From Zea mays (lineage: Eukaryota > Streptophyta > Magnoliopsida > Poales > Poaceae): DNA of 64,000 bases. A program made the translations under genes and the position numbers. The notes under the pieces are model-generated. The model ran no database searches, was not told the origin of the DNA, and was given only the letters and a program-made list of their open reading frames with translations. Below, piece by piece: positions 1 through 11,500 of the stretch; the stretch's first letter is position 1, and each line of letters opens with the position of its first letter. Where the stretch lies: NCBI RefSeq assembly GCF_902167145.1, contig NC_050104.1:10190001-10254000 (forward strand), written 5' to 3'.

Positions 1-369
1 TCTATAAATAGATGAACAGTACTCCCGTACTGTTCACGCTGACTTGGCATTTGCTTTTGGCATCACGCTCGTACTTTTCACCTTCTCTCAGGACCGAAGG
101 TACATTTGTAATTTGGAATCATTTCTGTTTTTCCATGTTAATAAAATAGAAATGATTCTACGGTGATGCTTATATCATATTTCATGCTTTATGTGAGTCC
201 TTCGTCATTACTTGTTATGTTTACGAAGGTATGTCTCTCATGACCTTCGTCCGAGACTCATTATTTCCCGAAGGAACATAATGCTTCGAAGGACGAAGGA
301 TTTTAACACTTAACACTTTTTATGTTGCCTTGTTCTTAACTCTTAGCACTTGAGAACAAGTCCCCAACA
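1..369 (+). mobile_element. 3' portion of a Tat-type gypsy LTR (R-U5 side), cut by the window edge
   Basis: The sequence aligns over its whole length with the reverse complement of the LTR at 52019-52641: both have a TATAAATA box, then an inverted repeat, CTTCG/CGAAG-rich text and the end CCCCAACA. It is therefore a plus-oriented LTR ending at 369. No primer-binding site follows it, so it is a 3' LTR or solo LTR, not a 5' LTR. The DNA to its right belongs to another element, so this LTR is an insertion into the Tat element that follows. The matching TSD lies outside the window. Confidence 0.85.
13..36 (+). repeat. Inverted repeat just downstream of the LTR TATA box
   Basis: Two perfect 10-base arms, TGAACAGTAC and GTACTGTTCA, flank a 4-base centre. 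The repeat lies 5-30 bases after the TATA box, so it overlaps the expected transcription start. The arms are identical in the second family copy at 52351-52374, while the centre differs. Confidence 0.8.
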
Positions 370-512
370 AGGCTATTCGGGCGGGACGAATCTTGATGAG
401 AAGACCCGGCGTGGTTGTTCCTGAGGATATAAGGGCGGACGTGATCGCTGCCCCTGATTCCTCGAGTCGCCCTTCTTCATCGGTCGCTCCTGAGAAAGAT
501 ATTGCCAAATAG
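370..512 (+). pseudogene. C-terminal tail of a possible antisense ORF of Tat element 1
   Basis: An open plus-strand frame of about 47 codons runs from the edge of the inserted LTR to a TAG at 510-512. The peptide is Pro/Ser/Ala-rich with acidic residues. It lies in the 3' region of the minus-strand Tat element, where the related element at 52-60 kb carries a clear antisense gene. The upstream part is cut off by the LTR at 1-369. No domain is recognisable in this short stretch, and chance openness cannot be excluded. Confidence 0.35.
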
Positions 513-704
513 AAAACATTTTGCGTGCTTTGAGCGTGCGGTTAGTATGATCGAGTTAGAGGACCTCAGTTTAGTTTTCGGACGATATGATTACTCTCTT
601 ATTGTATCAGAATTCATTAGTTCGTAATTTTGTAGTAATGAAACGACGCACGATGATTGTGAGATTCGTTTGCGGGATATAGAAGTTATCCCCTTAATTG
701 CATG
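513..704. other. Non-coding 3' region of Tat element 1
   Basis: No open frame of note, repeat or recognisable signal is visible between the antisense ORF tail and the 89-bp array. Confidence 0.5.
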
Positions 705-1330
705 GGCATGAGCATGTTGTACTGGCTTTTAGTCGCTTCTGACTTTAGCCGATTGCTCCGTTAGCAGGGCATAGTGGTCACCCCGAGTTAAGTAAGCGTG
801 AGCATGTTGCACCGCCTTAAGTCGTTGCCGACTTAAGTCGATTGCTCCGTTAGCAGGGCATAGTGGTCACCCCGAGTTAAGTAAGCGTGAGCATGTTGCA
901 CCGCCTTAAGTCGTGGCCGACTTAAGTCGATTGCTCCGTTAGCAGGGCATAGTGGTCACCCCGAGTTAAGTAAGCGTGAGCATGTTGCACCGCCTTAAGT
1001 CGTTGCCGACTTAAGTCGATTGCTCCGTTAGCAGGGCATAGTGGTCACCCCGAGTTAAGTAAGCGTGAGCATGTTGCACCGCCGTAAGTCGTGGCCGACT
1101 TAAGTCGATTGCTCCGTTAGCAGGGCATAGTGGTCACCCCGAGTTAAGTAAGCGTGAGCATGTTGCACCGCCTTAAGTCGTTGCCGACTTAAGTCGATTG
1201 CTCCGTTAGCAGGGCATAGTGGTCACCCCGAGTTAAGTAAGCGTGAGCATGTTGCACCGCCTTAAGTCGTTGCCGACTTAAGTCGATTGCTCCGTTAGCA
1301 GGGCATAGTGGTCACCCCGAGTTAAGTAAG
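705..1330. repeat. Tandem array of seven 89-bp units downstream of pol
   Basis: The phrase GTTAGCAGGGCATAGTGG begins at 760, 849, 938, 1027, 1116, 1205 and 1294, exactly 89 bases apart. The first unit (from 705) is diverged and the later six are nearly identical. Each unit contains an inverted repeat with arms CTTAAGTCG and CGACTTAAG around a 4-base centre that is TTGC in some units and TGGC in others. The array lies between the end of pol and the 3' region of Tat element 1. No spacers are present. Confidence 0.95.
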
Positions 1331-1440
1331 AATGCAAGTCAATCGTAGATGAACTGAGTATCTTTGAAAACCTCTTTTTTATTGATGACATATTTCCACT
1401 TTACAGATTACATCGTTACCCCAGCAGTTTTGAGATACAG

Positions 1441-3798
1441 CTAGGGATAAAACTTTCTGAGGTGTTCTATATTCCAGGAATTCCCAACTTCTGTGCCATC
1501 CATCTGAGTGAGACGATACGATCCGGGCCGGGTGACCTCTGATACTATGAAAGGCCCTTCCCATAAGGGTGATAACTTGTGCCGTCCCTCCCCCGTTAGA
1601 ATTCGGCGGAGGACGAGGTCCCCTATCGAAAAGGAACGTTGCCGCACAGCCTTGTCGTGATAGCGCCTCAGAGTCTGCTGGTACCGTGCAGATTGGATCA
1701 CTGCATTCAGTCGTTCTTCCTCAAGTACATCAATATCCTCCAGCCTGGTGGCCTCGGCTTCTGCTATGCTTTCGAAGATCAATCTTGGCGCCCCGAATTT
1801 GAGATCAGCAGGCAGCACTGCCTCCGACCCATAGACCATGAAGAAAGGAGTGTTTCCATGCAGGGCTCGGCTAGGTTGGGTTCTCAGGCTCCAAACAACA
1901 TAAGGCAGCTCTCTTATCAACTTTCCTGCGAATTTTTCATTCTTATCGAAGACTCTTTTCCTGAGTGCCTCCAGTATCATTCCGTTGGCTCGCTCAACCT
2001 GCCCGTTGGCTCTTGGATGTGCCACAGATGCGTACTTGATCTGAATGCTCTTTTGCTCGCAGAAGTCAAAGAATTCTGAGCTGGTGAAGTTGGATCCCAA
2101 GTCAGTGATGATACTATTTGGTATCCCGAATCTGAATATTATGCTTTGTACGAACTCCACGGCTTTAGCAGAGGTTAAAGAAGCAATGGGCTGGAACTCT
2201 ATCCATTTAGTGAATTTGTCAATTGCCACCAATACATGAGTATATCCCCCTTGAGCTTTCTTGAAAGGTCCAATCATATCCAGTCCCCAGCATGCGAAAG
2301 GCCAAGTTACTGGTATGGTCTGTAGCTGCTGTGCAGGCATATGCTGTTGCTTTGACAAGTATTGGCAAGCTTCACACCTCTGAACTAGCTCGGCTGCATC
2401 ATTCTTTACTGTTGGCCAATAGAATCCTGACCTGAAGACCTTCCCGACTAGTGTTCTGGAGGCTGCATGTATTCCACATTGCCCTGCATGGACTTCCTCC
2501 AGAAGTTGTTTCCCGGTGGACGGGAGAATGCATTTCATGAGGACGCCTGACGCGCCCCTCCTGTATAATTCCTCCCCAATGAGTGTATAGTGAGCCGATT
2601 GTCTGGCAATTCGCTCTGCCGAGTTCTTGTCATCTGGTTCTTCTTCATTCTTTATATACTTAGTAATCGGCCGTCTCCAGTCATCAGGGTCTGACTCGGG
2701 TTGATCTATGACGTTGCACTCTTCTGCTTGATCCATCGAGATACTCGGCTGCAGGATTTCTTGCACGAAGACTCCGGGTGGGACCTGAGTTCGACCGGAT
2801 CCGAGCTTGGACAGTACATCGGCTGCCGTGTTCCGATCTCTTTCTACATGATGAAATTCCAGACCCTCGAATTTATCTTCTAGCTTTCGGACGGCAGCGC
2901 AGTATTTTCCCATCGAATCACTTGAACAATCCCATTCTTTGTTTATCTGGCTGATGACTACCAGAGAATCTCCGTATACCATTAATCTTTTGACGCCCAG
3001 TGATATGGCGATGTTTAATCCATGGATCAGAGCTTCATACTCGGCTGCATTGTTGGAGGCCGAGAATAGTAACTGGAGGGCGTACTTGAGGTGTTCGCCT
3101 CCAGGTGCAGTGAAGAGAATCCCTGCCCCTGCTCCCTGCAGCTTCAGCGAGCCATCAAAATACATTCGCCATACTTCTGCAGTCTCTGGATTATCCGGAA
3201 CTTGCTGTTCTGTCCACTCTGATACGAAATCAACCAGTGCTTGAGTTTTGATGGCAGTGCGTGGTCGGAACTCGATATCATGGGATCCCAGCTCGCAAGC
3301 CCACATGGCTATTCGGCCAATGGCTTCCTTGTTGTGAAGAATGTCCCCTATTGGAAAACCAGTAACTACTATGACTTTGTGGTCGTCAAAGTAGTGACGC
3401 AGCTTGCGGGCAGTTAGAAGTACTGCATATAATAGCTTCTGAACCTGAGGATATTTTTTCTTCGAGGGACCCAGAACTTCACTGATGAAGTAAACAGGAT
3501 GTTGTACCGGATAGGCATGCCCTTCTTCCACTCGCTCGACTACCAACGCAGTGCTTACCACGTGAGTCGTGCAAGAGATATACAGCAGCAAATCTTCAGC
3601 CGGTTGAGTCGGCGTAGCTCGCCGGGGTGGTTTCAGTACTGGTGGTGTTGTCAAGAATTTCTTCAGTGCATCTAGAGCGTCTTGTGCTTCTGAAGTCCAT
3701 TGAAACTTATCCACCTTCTTGAGTAGCTTGTAAAATGGCAAACCTTTTTCTCCCAACCTGGATATAAATCTGCTCAGAGCTGCCATGCATCCGGTGAG
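1441..3798 (-). pseudogene. pol: Tat element 1 pol: RNase H, second RNase H and integrase
   Basis: This 785-codon segment continues in the same frame as the RT segment, separated only by the stop at 3799-3801. The order is the RNase H attached to RT (about 3600-3240), a second RNase H (starting with the MYFDGS motif near 3160), an HHCC zinc-binding integrase N-domain (about 2500-2390), then the DDE core with LDMIGPF (near 2285), TDLGSNF (near 2105) and GQVERANG (near 1990). The integrase C-domain ends in HLRKFYP at 1444. Two RNase H domains are typical of the Tat lineage. Function in the family is removal of the RNA template and insertion of the cDNA. No frameshift is visible in this segment. 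Confidence 0.9.
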
Positions 3799-4836
3799 TC
3801 ATTGAACCTTCTTTTGTGACCGAGGAGCTTCCATCTTCATGATAGCTTCAATTTTATCTGGATTAGCTTCAATTCCCCGGTGGCTGACGATAAATCCGAG
3901 CAACTTTCCTGCTGGTACCCCAAAAACGCATTTTTCAGGATTGAGCTTCCATCTATATCTTCTCAGGCTGTTGAAAACCAGCTGTAAATCTTCGATGAAG
4001 TTTTCCGAATTCTCTGTTTTGATCACCACGTCATCAACGTAAGCTTCCACACGCTTGCCCCAGTGATCGGCTAAGCATGTTTGAATGGCTCTCTGATAAG
4101 TCGCTCCAGCGTTTTTGAGGCCGAACGGCATGGAGGTATAACAGAAAGCACCAAATGGGGTGATGAACGCCGTTTTTTCCTCGTCTTCCTTTGCCAAACT
4201 AATCTGATGATACCCGGAGTAGCAATCTAAGAAAGACAGCACAGAACACCCAGCGGTGGAATCCACCACCTGATCTATCCTCGGGAGCCCGAAGGGATCC
4301 TTCGGACAGTGTTTGTTGAGATCAGTATAGTCGACGCACATGCGCCAATCCACTTTATTCTTTTTGAGTACAAGAACAGGGTTGGCTAGCCACTCGGGGT
4401 GTAATACCTCTCTAATAAATCCAGCCGCGACCAAGCGAGCTAACTCGGCACGAATGGCCTCTCTCTTGTCGGGCGTGAAACGACGTAGCTTTTGCCGGAT
4501 CGGCCTCGCCTGGGGATAGACCTTCAATTTGTGCTCGGCCAGTTCTCTTGGGACTCCCGGCATATCCGCAGGTTGCCATGCGAATACGTCTCGGTTATCT
4601 TGCAGGAACTGGACGAGCGCGCTTTCCTATTTGTCACTCAAACTGGAGCTGATGATGGCCGTCTTGCGCTCATCAGCGAACCCCAGGTTGATCCGCTTGG
4701 TTTCTTCAGTCGGCCGCATAGAAGTCGCGGCCTGAGCTTCATTCGTCGGTACCGTGGGGTCCTCCTCAGGCTTAGAGTTCGCCGATGTAGAAGGAACCGT
4801 TGACGGCTTGGTGGTGAGGGCTGCTTGAATGGCCAC
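3799..4836 (-). pseudogene. pol: Tat element 1 pol: reverse transcriptase with two stops
   Basis: RT copies genomic RNA to cDNA in the particle. The frame is the same as gag and RNase H. It is broken by a TAG at 4627-4629, before the RT N-terminus, and a TGA at 3799-3801, after the fingers-palm region. The catalytic YVDD motif is present (near 4040-4028), as are the WRMCVDYTDLN and PFGLKNAGATYQ blocks. The stop at 3799 sits where relatives have Arg (VQRLTG), so CGA changed to TGA. That at 4627 replaces a probable Gln (CAG to TAG). Confidence 0.88.
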
Positions 4837-7452
4837 TCAGAAACACTCTGCGGCGCCTTGGAAGTTGGCGCGCACAGTTATGATTCCTCGTGGTCCCGGC
4901 ATCTTCAGTATCATATATGTGTAATGTGGAATGGCCATGAACTTGGCCAATACCGGCCTTCCAATGATGGCGTTGTACCCGCAGTCGAAGTTCGCCACTT
5001 CAAACCTCAGGAACTCGGTTCTGTAGTTCTCCGGAGTTCCGAAGGTAACCGGCATGTAGATGTGGCCCAGCGGGTATTCCCCTTCCGTCGGCACGATGCC
5101 GAAGAAAGGAGTGTCCGACTCGTGGAGCTCTTTGAGGTGAACTCCCAAGCCTTGGAGCGTACGGGGGAAGGTGACGTTGATGCTGCTCCCCCCGTCCACT
5201 AGCACCTTCTTTACCCGGCTCTCTCGGATCACCGGATCAACGAGGAGCGGGTATTTGCCTGGATGGTCGAAGTTGAGCCATTGATCCTCCCGAGTGAAAG
5301 TGATCGGGTGCTCCGACCACCGGTATGGGGCGAGAGGACCGGTGATTGCCACCAGTATCTGGCGGTCGTTAAGCTTTTGTTGTCTTTTGTTCTCCTGTGA
5401 CCCATGTCCGTCGAAGATGACGTTGACCTCCCTGTCAATGCGTGGGAAAGCTCCTCCTCCCCCCTCCTCCTGCCGATGGGGCTGTCGTGGTTCATCTGGT
5501 CCTCCCCTCGGCGGAGGAGGCGGTAGAGGTTGGAAAGGTCGGCCGTGCCCGACGGAGTGCTTGAAGTCCCGGCAGTTTCGAAGAGTGTGGCGCATGTCCT
5601 TGTGGTACGGGCACTGGGCGTCGAGGATGTCGTCCAGCGTGCGCTCGCCTCCTCGAGGTCCTCCTCGGGCGCGAGAGGCAGGTGGTCCAGCGGCGTGTAC
5701 TTCTTCTCGAGGCCTCTTCTCCCAGCGTTTGTCGGATGGCTGGTTCGCGTCACGTCGTGGTGCTGCCGGTGCAGGCTTTGCTCCTCCGATGAGATCCTGG
5801 GTCCGCTCGTCGGCGGTGATGTAGAGGTCGGCTTCCCGGAACAGCTCCTCGGAGGTAGTCGGCGCTTTTTGTAGTATGGCTCGGACGAAAGCCGAGTCAT
5901 TGGATCCTCTGTAGAAGTCCTCGATCACGGCCGCCTCCGTGACCTCGGGGATGCGGTTTCTCATGGTCTGGAACCTTTTGAAGTATGACCGGAGAGTCTC
6001 ATCCCCCCGGCGCTTGATGGATTTGAGGTCCCATGGCTGTGCCGGTTTGTCGGAGAGAGACTGGAAGTTGGCGGTGAAACGTCGACTGAAGTCTCCCCAG
6101 TCATCGATGCAGTGTCGGGGTAGATGTCGTAGCCACTGCAGCGCGTCTTGCCCAAGGACGATGGGCAGATACGCGGTCATGACGTCTTCGGATGCTTCGG
6201 CAGCCCGAGCAGCGGTGGTGTAGACGGCCAACCAACCCCCTGGATCCTGCTTAGGTTCATATTTGTCGACATTGGATACCTTGAAGTTGGGAGGCCATTG
6301 AATGGCCCTAAGGCGTGGAGTAAGAGCGGATACTCCGCACGTATCCTCCTGTCGTCGGGGATGACGCCTGTCCCGGGGAGGGGAGTGGTGGTGGTGGTTC
6401 CTCGACCGTCCCCAGGTGGTACCGCCAGTTGAGGCTGTTGCCGACTCAGTCCTAGTGGCCTGGCTTTGAGTCGGGAAGCCATGATCTCGGTCATACTCCT
6501 CCCGACGGCGAATTTCGTTCTCATGCCGCCGTTCGCGCGAAGCATTGATGGAGCTTCGCGCGTCTCGGCGACTGTTGATGGCGTGTCGCAAATCGTTCGG
6601 CGGGTGAGCGAGCGGTAGAAGATGGTTGGCCGCCTGAGTGAACAGGCGTCGGTATCCCTCGGCGTCGGGAGTCCGAGGAAGTCCGTCAGCTATCCGAGCT
6701 AGAATGCCTCCGACCTCGCTCGGCGTGTTCATAGCTCGGGCGAAGTCGGGGTTCAGGTTGCGCCCGAAGAGCGGATTCTCCCGGCGTTGCCTTGCCTCTT
6801 GCTCGGCTTGCTCCTGAGTCCGTCGGCGATCACGTCGTCGGGAGTTCCTTCGTTCCCTGAAGACGCGTTCTTCCGGAGTTTCCCCTATCTCTGAGACCTC
6901 GTCTCGCGAGACAGACTGCTCCGGATCCTGTTCTCCGGCCGCGTGATGTCGTCGAACGTTCCTGCGCCGGTTCCTCCGTCGGCGGGATTCTCGTTGAGGT
7001 GGTTCTTCTCCAGGCGCGGTCGGTTCGTCGTCAGAGATGGCGGGCGACTCCGCTCTCCCGATGAAGAGGATGTCGGGGTAGAATGGTACTGCTGTCGTGG
7101 CGACTTTCTTTCCGTTCTCCTTTGAGGTCGGAGGAACGGGAAGAACGAATTGCTTCTCTCTGGTCTCCTCCTTTCTCACGACCTGTGTCCACTCTTTCGT
7201 CGGGGAAGTAGACGGCGGGATCTTCCGGGTCAGCGAGCTTCCAGCTCCAGCCTCCCCGGAGACGATCTTTTTCCGAAGAGCCGGAGGTAGCGTCTTTCCA
7301 GCGTTTTCGGAGTTTGTTGGAGGAAACTTCTTTTCCGGCAGATCCGCGATGCGGTGTAGAATTCCCTCTTCATCCGCGACAGACGAGATCGTCCCGAAGC
7401 GGAACACGGATCCGGGACGCATGGTGATCTTGCTGTAGAAGGTGACGGCCAT
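4837..7452 (-). pseudogene. gag-pro: Tat element 1 gag and aspartic protease
   Basis: The start is taken as the Met at 7452, because the open frame further upstream runs through the primer-binding region into the LTR. The N-terminal third is charged and Arg-rich. The gag core lies about residues 390-540 and includes DALQWLRHLP. A Cys/His cluster follows near residue 611 (CPYHKDMRHTLRNC). The protease carries LVDGGSSIN with its Asp at residue 753, instead of the usual DTGA, as is usual in Tat elements. The frame ends at a TGA (4837-4839) that interrupts an otherwise continuous gag-pol reading frame. Gag forms the particle and protease would process the polyprotein. Confidence 0.88.
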
Positions 7453-7498
7453 TGAGCTAGCTTGGATCGTCGACACACCCCCTACCTGGCGCGCCAGC
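7453..7498 (-). promoter_or_regulatory. Primer-binding region of Tat element 1
   Basis: On the minus strand, two bases after the LTR end (CCGACA), comes TGGCGCGCCAGGTAGGGG. This TGG-initiated, G-rich stretch has the form of a tRNA primer-binding site. I cannot assign the tRNA with confidence. A short leader of about 30 bases then leads to the Met at 7452. Confidence 0.7.
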
Positions 7499-8516
7499 TG
7501 TCGGTGTTTTGGGTCCGACCGCACACCCGGGGTTGCCCCTCAAGGTGTTTTTAGGAGTAGGACGGTGTCAACGACTGTAGCAAAATGGTTCGTGCCGATC
7601 GCACGAGGGACAATGGACAAGATTTACAGGTTCGGGCCGCTTAGAAGTGCGTAACACCCTACGTCCTGGTGAGTAAATGAGCGAGGTTACAAGAGGATTC
7701 TCTGGGTTGAGGGCGCAGAGAGTTTACGTGGGTGGCTAAGTAACAGTAGGGTCGATCGATCTGAAGGGGTACCCCCTAGGCCTTATATACTTGACCGTGG
7801 GGCAGTACATGTGACATGATAACATCAAGCAGCTAAAAGATAGTGAACCTCTTGAGTTTATCCCTACGTAACCCTCGCCGACTTATCCTCGCATGGCTCC
7901 GTTGCATGGGGGGCTTCAGCGCGGGGAAGTCGGATCTCTGTTGCGATTCATTCGTTCGACGTTGTGGGCCGCCCGAGTTTGCACCAATCCAGTCTCACGT
8001 TTTCTCTTCTTTGTTGGTTGTCTTTCCCTAGGCCCACGAAAGAATGACCTTACGAATTATTGGGCCCTTGGGCCTTTCGTGAGGCCCTTTACTTCTTTAG
8101 TGGACCCAGGGGATATCTATCCCCCACACACCGCACGGCACGGGCGCACTGTTTGACAACAGACTGGACAGGCGCGTCGTCTGCAGGGTGACCCTGACGC
8201 CGTCTGCCAGCGGAGTGGACAGGACGCATTAAATGTTGAGAGGGCACATCGTCTGTCAGTATGGCGGCAGGCGGCGTGTCCTCTCCGCAATAAATGTAGA
8301 GACCGCACGGCTTTAGAGGCCTTATGTCATGCTCCGCTCGTCAGCTTATGTCACGGGCCACAAGCCACGCGGCAGCAACGGGTCTCCGCCTGAGCGGGGA
8401 GCGCAAGGCAAGGCCTGGACACGTGCCTGCACCGGACCCCTACTCATGCCGGGGTTCCCCTGTCCCGAGACCTTGCTGCGGTCCGGACCTTTCTCGGAGG
8501 GACCTAGGGCCCATCC
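7499..8516 (-). mobile_element. 5' LTR of Tat element 1, U5 side (split by Del element)
   Basis: Read on the plus strand it begins TGTCGGTGTTTTGGG. The partner piece at 19154-19414 ends GGTACCGACA, so the LTR has TGTCGG...CCGACA ends and totals 1,279 bases without the insertion. A minus-strand TATATAA lies near 7783-7789, giving a likely promoter with R-U5 between there and 7499. The LTR is interrupted at 8516 by the Del element, with TSD CATCC. Confidence 0.88.
8512..8516. repeat. Target-site duplication CATCC (left) of the Del element
   Basis: CATCC directly precedes the Del 3' LTR at 8517 and recurs at 19149-19153, directly after the 5' LTR. This proves one insertion event spanning 8517-19148. 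Confidence 0.95.
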
Positions 8517-11500
8517 TGTAACACCCGGTTTTAAAGGGACAAAACCGGGTGCATCTCATACATGCGCCAAGAAGACAACATATATAATAACAGAGTGTAT
8601 AGAGATAAATGTCATAAAACATCAGAGTATTTATTACATAGCGGAAGACTTATTACAAAATAAAATAATAAAGATAAAGCGAACTAAGGATCGTCGGCGC
8701 CAATGTCGACCGAGACACGCCACCTAGATCAGATCGAACTCCTCAGTGTTAGGCGGCTCCTCTTCGACCACCTGTTCTTCTCCTGTGGGGGGGTGTGAGA
8801 CAGCAAGAGTGAGCTCACATACGTTCATAGCTCAACAAGTCGTGGGGAATAATGTGGCATGAACTCACCAAAGGTGGGAGTTCATGAAGTGTAAGGCTGA
8901 TCAATGAAATAAAGGCTGAAGCTGAGCATTGCTTTTATAAGTTGGTCAAAATTTTATTAGCAGTTACTAAGTGTAAGTAAATACCAAACCTTAATAATAA
9001 TAAAGAACAGTAATAGTAAAATAATCCCAAATGCAATGCAGATGTCAAATTAAATTTAAGTTCCATAATTAATCATGTGAGGGTCCGAGCCGCTCTTGAC
9101 CGTGAGCACGGCTAGTATACTAGTTTTACACTCTGCAGAGGTTGCGCATCTTTACCCACAAGTCGTGTATCCCATGTTGCCTGGGTTTGCAAGGCCCTTA
9201 GACACTACCGAGGTGAATGGCTAGGGATCCACTACGAGGCCTTTACAAAGTTCCACTAGCTTCCGAAAACCCGCTACAGTTTATAGGAAGATCCAGTACA
9301 GGGTTCCTGGCTGACAGCCATCGCAGCAAAATCAACCAGGGACCTCCCCGCACTGACCTCTCCCCTACTGCCCTTGCCCCTTTCGGGTAAGGTAGTCTTC
9401 CACTAGCTTTCCTAATTAGTCAGCCAAGGGCGTCCCATTATACCCTTGTGGTAGCACTGTTTTCCCGGGTGGTCGCTCCATGTTCCCATTAATTTAATGA
9501 TCTTAACATGAACAGTAATAATAACAAGATAATAACAGAATAATCATGAATAGTGTATCTCCATACCCAATCCACATAAAGCAATAGCAAGTACTACCCA
9601 AAAATATTTCAGGGGTGAACAAGGTATAGAGGTAGTCAAAACTGGGGTAACATAAAGGCTCCCATCAAAATTAACCTATGCAGATCATTAAAATTAATAA
9701 GAACATGGCTGGGAGAAGTAAGTGATCAAGGGCACAACTTGCCTTCAATGAGCTCCTGCTCAGCTATCTCAACCTGCTGCTCACCAGGATCCTCAGCAAC
9801 GGGCTCTTCTACTCGCCACAATACAAACAAGCACAGGATACGGGGAAAATTAACATTACACCAAACATATAAACAAAATACACAGTAATAATCTACATAT
9901 TAAAATAAAAACCTAGGAACTGGAATCATAATTTTCTGAGTTATAGATTTTAAGTTATGCATTTTCAAAGGTTTTATGTGCTTTAAATAGGATTAAGTGA
10001 TAAATAAATTTCTTACTGTTTTCATGACATAACAGAGGCTCTAGGTGATAGATAATTAAATTACAAAAATTTAGAAAGTGGAATGGCTCAATTTGGAGCA
10101 AAAATGGAATTTCTATGAATTTTACAAGTTTCTAGATTTGTTTTTGTATTAAAAATGAATTTCTAATATTATTTCTCTGTTTTTAAACGTCTCTGGACTG
10201 GGCCTCATTTTGCAGAAAGGTCAAGGGTCTCTACGCAAGATAACCAAGACTCAGGATAACCCCAAGGTGGACGGCGGGTTGATTTCAGTAAAGGATAGGG
10301 GTTCTTTTGAAAATTGACCACGGTGAAGGGGTACCTGTGGATCTGGACCATTGGATCACTTGCCAAGGGCACGGATTAGATCGGATCCCCGAACCGGTAT
10401 GCATCGCCAGCCGCTGGATCCTATATCTACGGCTCGGATTCAAAATACCCGAGATCGAGTTGTATTCACCGGATCGTAAATCTACGGCCCTAATTTAAAG
10501 TGACGAACAGGTAAACTATTATGCCTAAACTCTAATCCGAAAGTCGTAATGGATAGCGGTAATGGTAGGATATCACAATAGGAGATTCTCACCGAGATCT
10601 GAATGGGCGCCCAAACCTTCCCACGGCGCACGGCAGAATCCGGCGACCGACGTCGAATTCTGGGCAACTCCGAGGTCGATTACTCCCAATTGGTCACGAG
10701 CGCTTCACCAGAGACCCCACGAGCCACCCAGACACGTCGTGGTTCCCCCGAGCTCCAAGTGTAGACTGGGTCGCGTTGGCTGATGAATTTCGTCCACGCC
10801 TCTCTCTCTCGCACGGCCGTGAGCGACAGGCTTTGGTTCTGGCGATAATGAATGAGCGCGAGGAGCAGCTGGGGACAGGTAGATAAATCCCCGGAAGGAG
10901 GGCGACGTCGGCCGCAACCACGCCGGCGGATGCGCGCAGGCGGGTGAGCATGGCGATATTTGCGCGGAGCAGGGAGAGGTCGTGGAAGGTGGATTCGCTT
11001 TTATCACCCCGAGATGCGTGGAGTGCCCCAACTAGCGCAGGAGAAGAGTGAGGTCCGCCGCGCGACTCGCTCCGTCGGTTTTCGCCGGATTACCCGGTTT
11101 CTGTTGCGCGGCGCGAGTTTGCCGGGAAGAAAAACAGTGGAAGGGAGAGGATCCACTGGACAGAGGCGTAGAGCGAAGAAGCGGCGGGGTGCGCGGATGA
11201 GCCGACCGCCAGGCTGGCGTAACCACCCGGCGCATTAGTGGATCAGGCGGCGGCGTCTTCGAAGCGGAGGTGGAGAGTGAGCTGTTCTCAGCGTGGGCGC
11301 GAATCCGCGATAATCACGGGAGGATGAAGACGAGTACTGTCAAGCGGGCCCAGATGGCATACACTCACCCGACGCGTGTGCGGGCGAGCGACCGACGGTG
11401 CGGGCCCACCCGTCAGTGGCGTGAGTGTGCTGGGCAGAGAGGACTTGGGCCGTGCGGTAGGGGTAAGGTGGGCCGAGGAGAGGAGGATTTGGCCCATATG

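Noticed and set aside
705..1330. Regular direct repeats that could look like a CRISPR array
   Set aside because: The units are contiguous 89-bp tandem repeats without unique spacers, in a plant retrotransposon.
7453..7524. Gag start at the Met at 7524 in Tat element 1
   Set aside because: It lies within the LTR and the frame crosses the primer-binding site. The Met at 7452 is the first after it.
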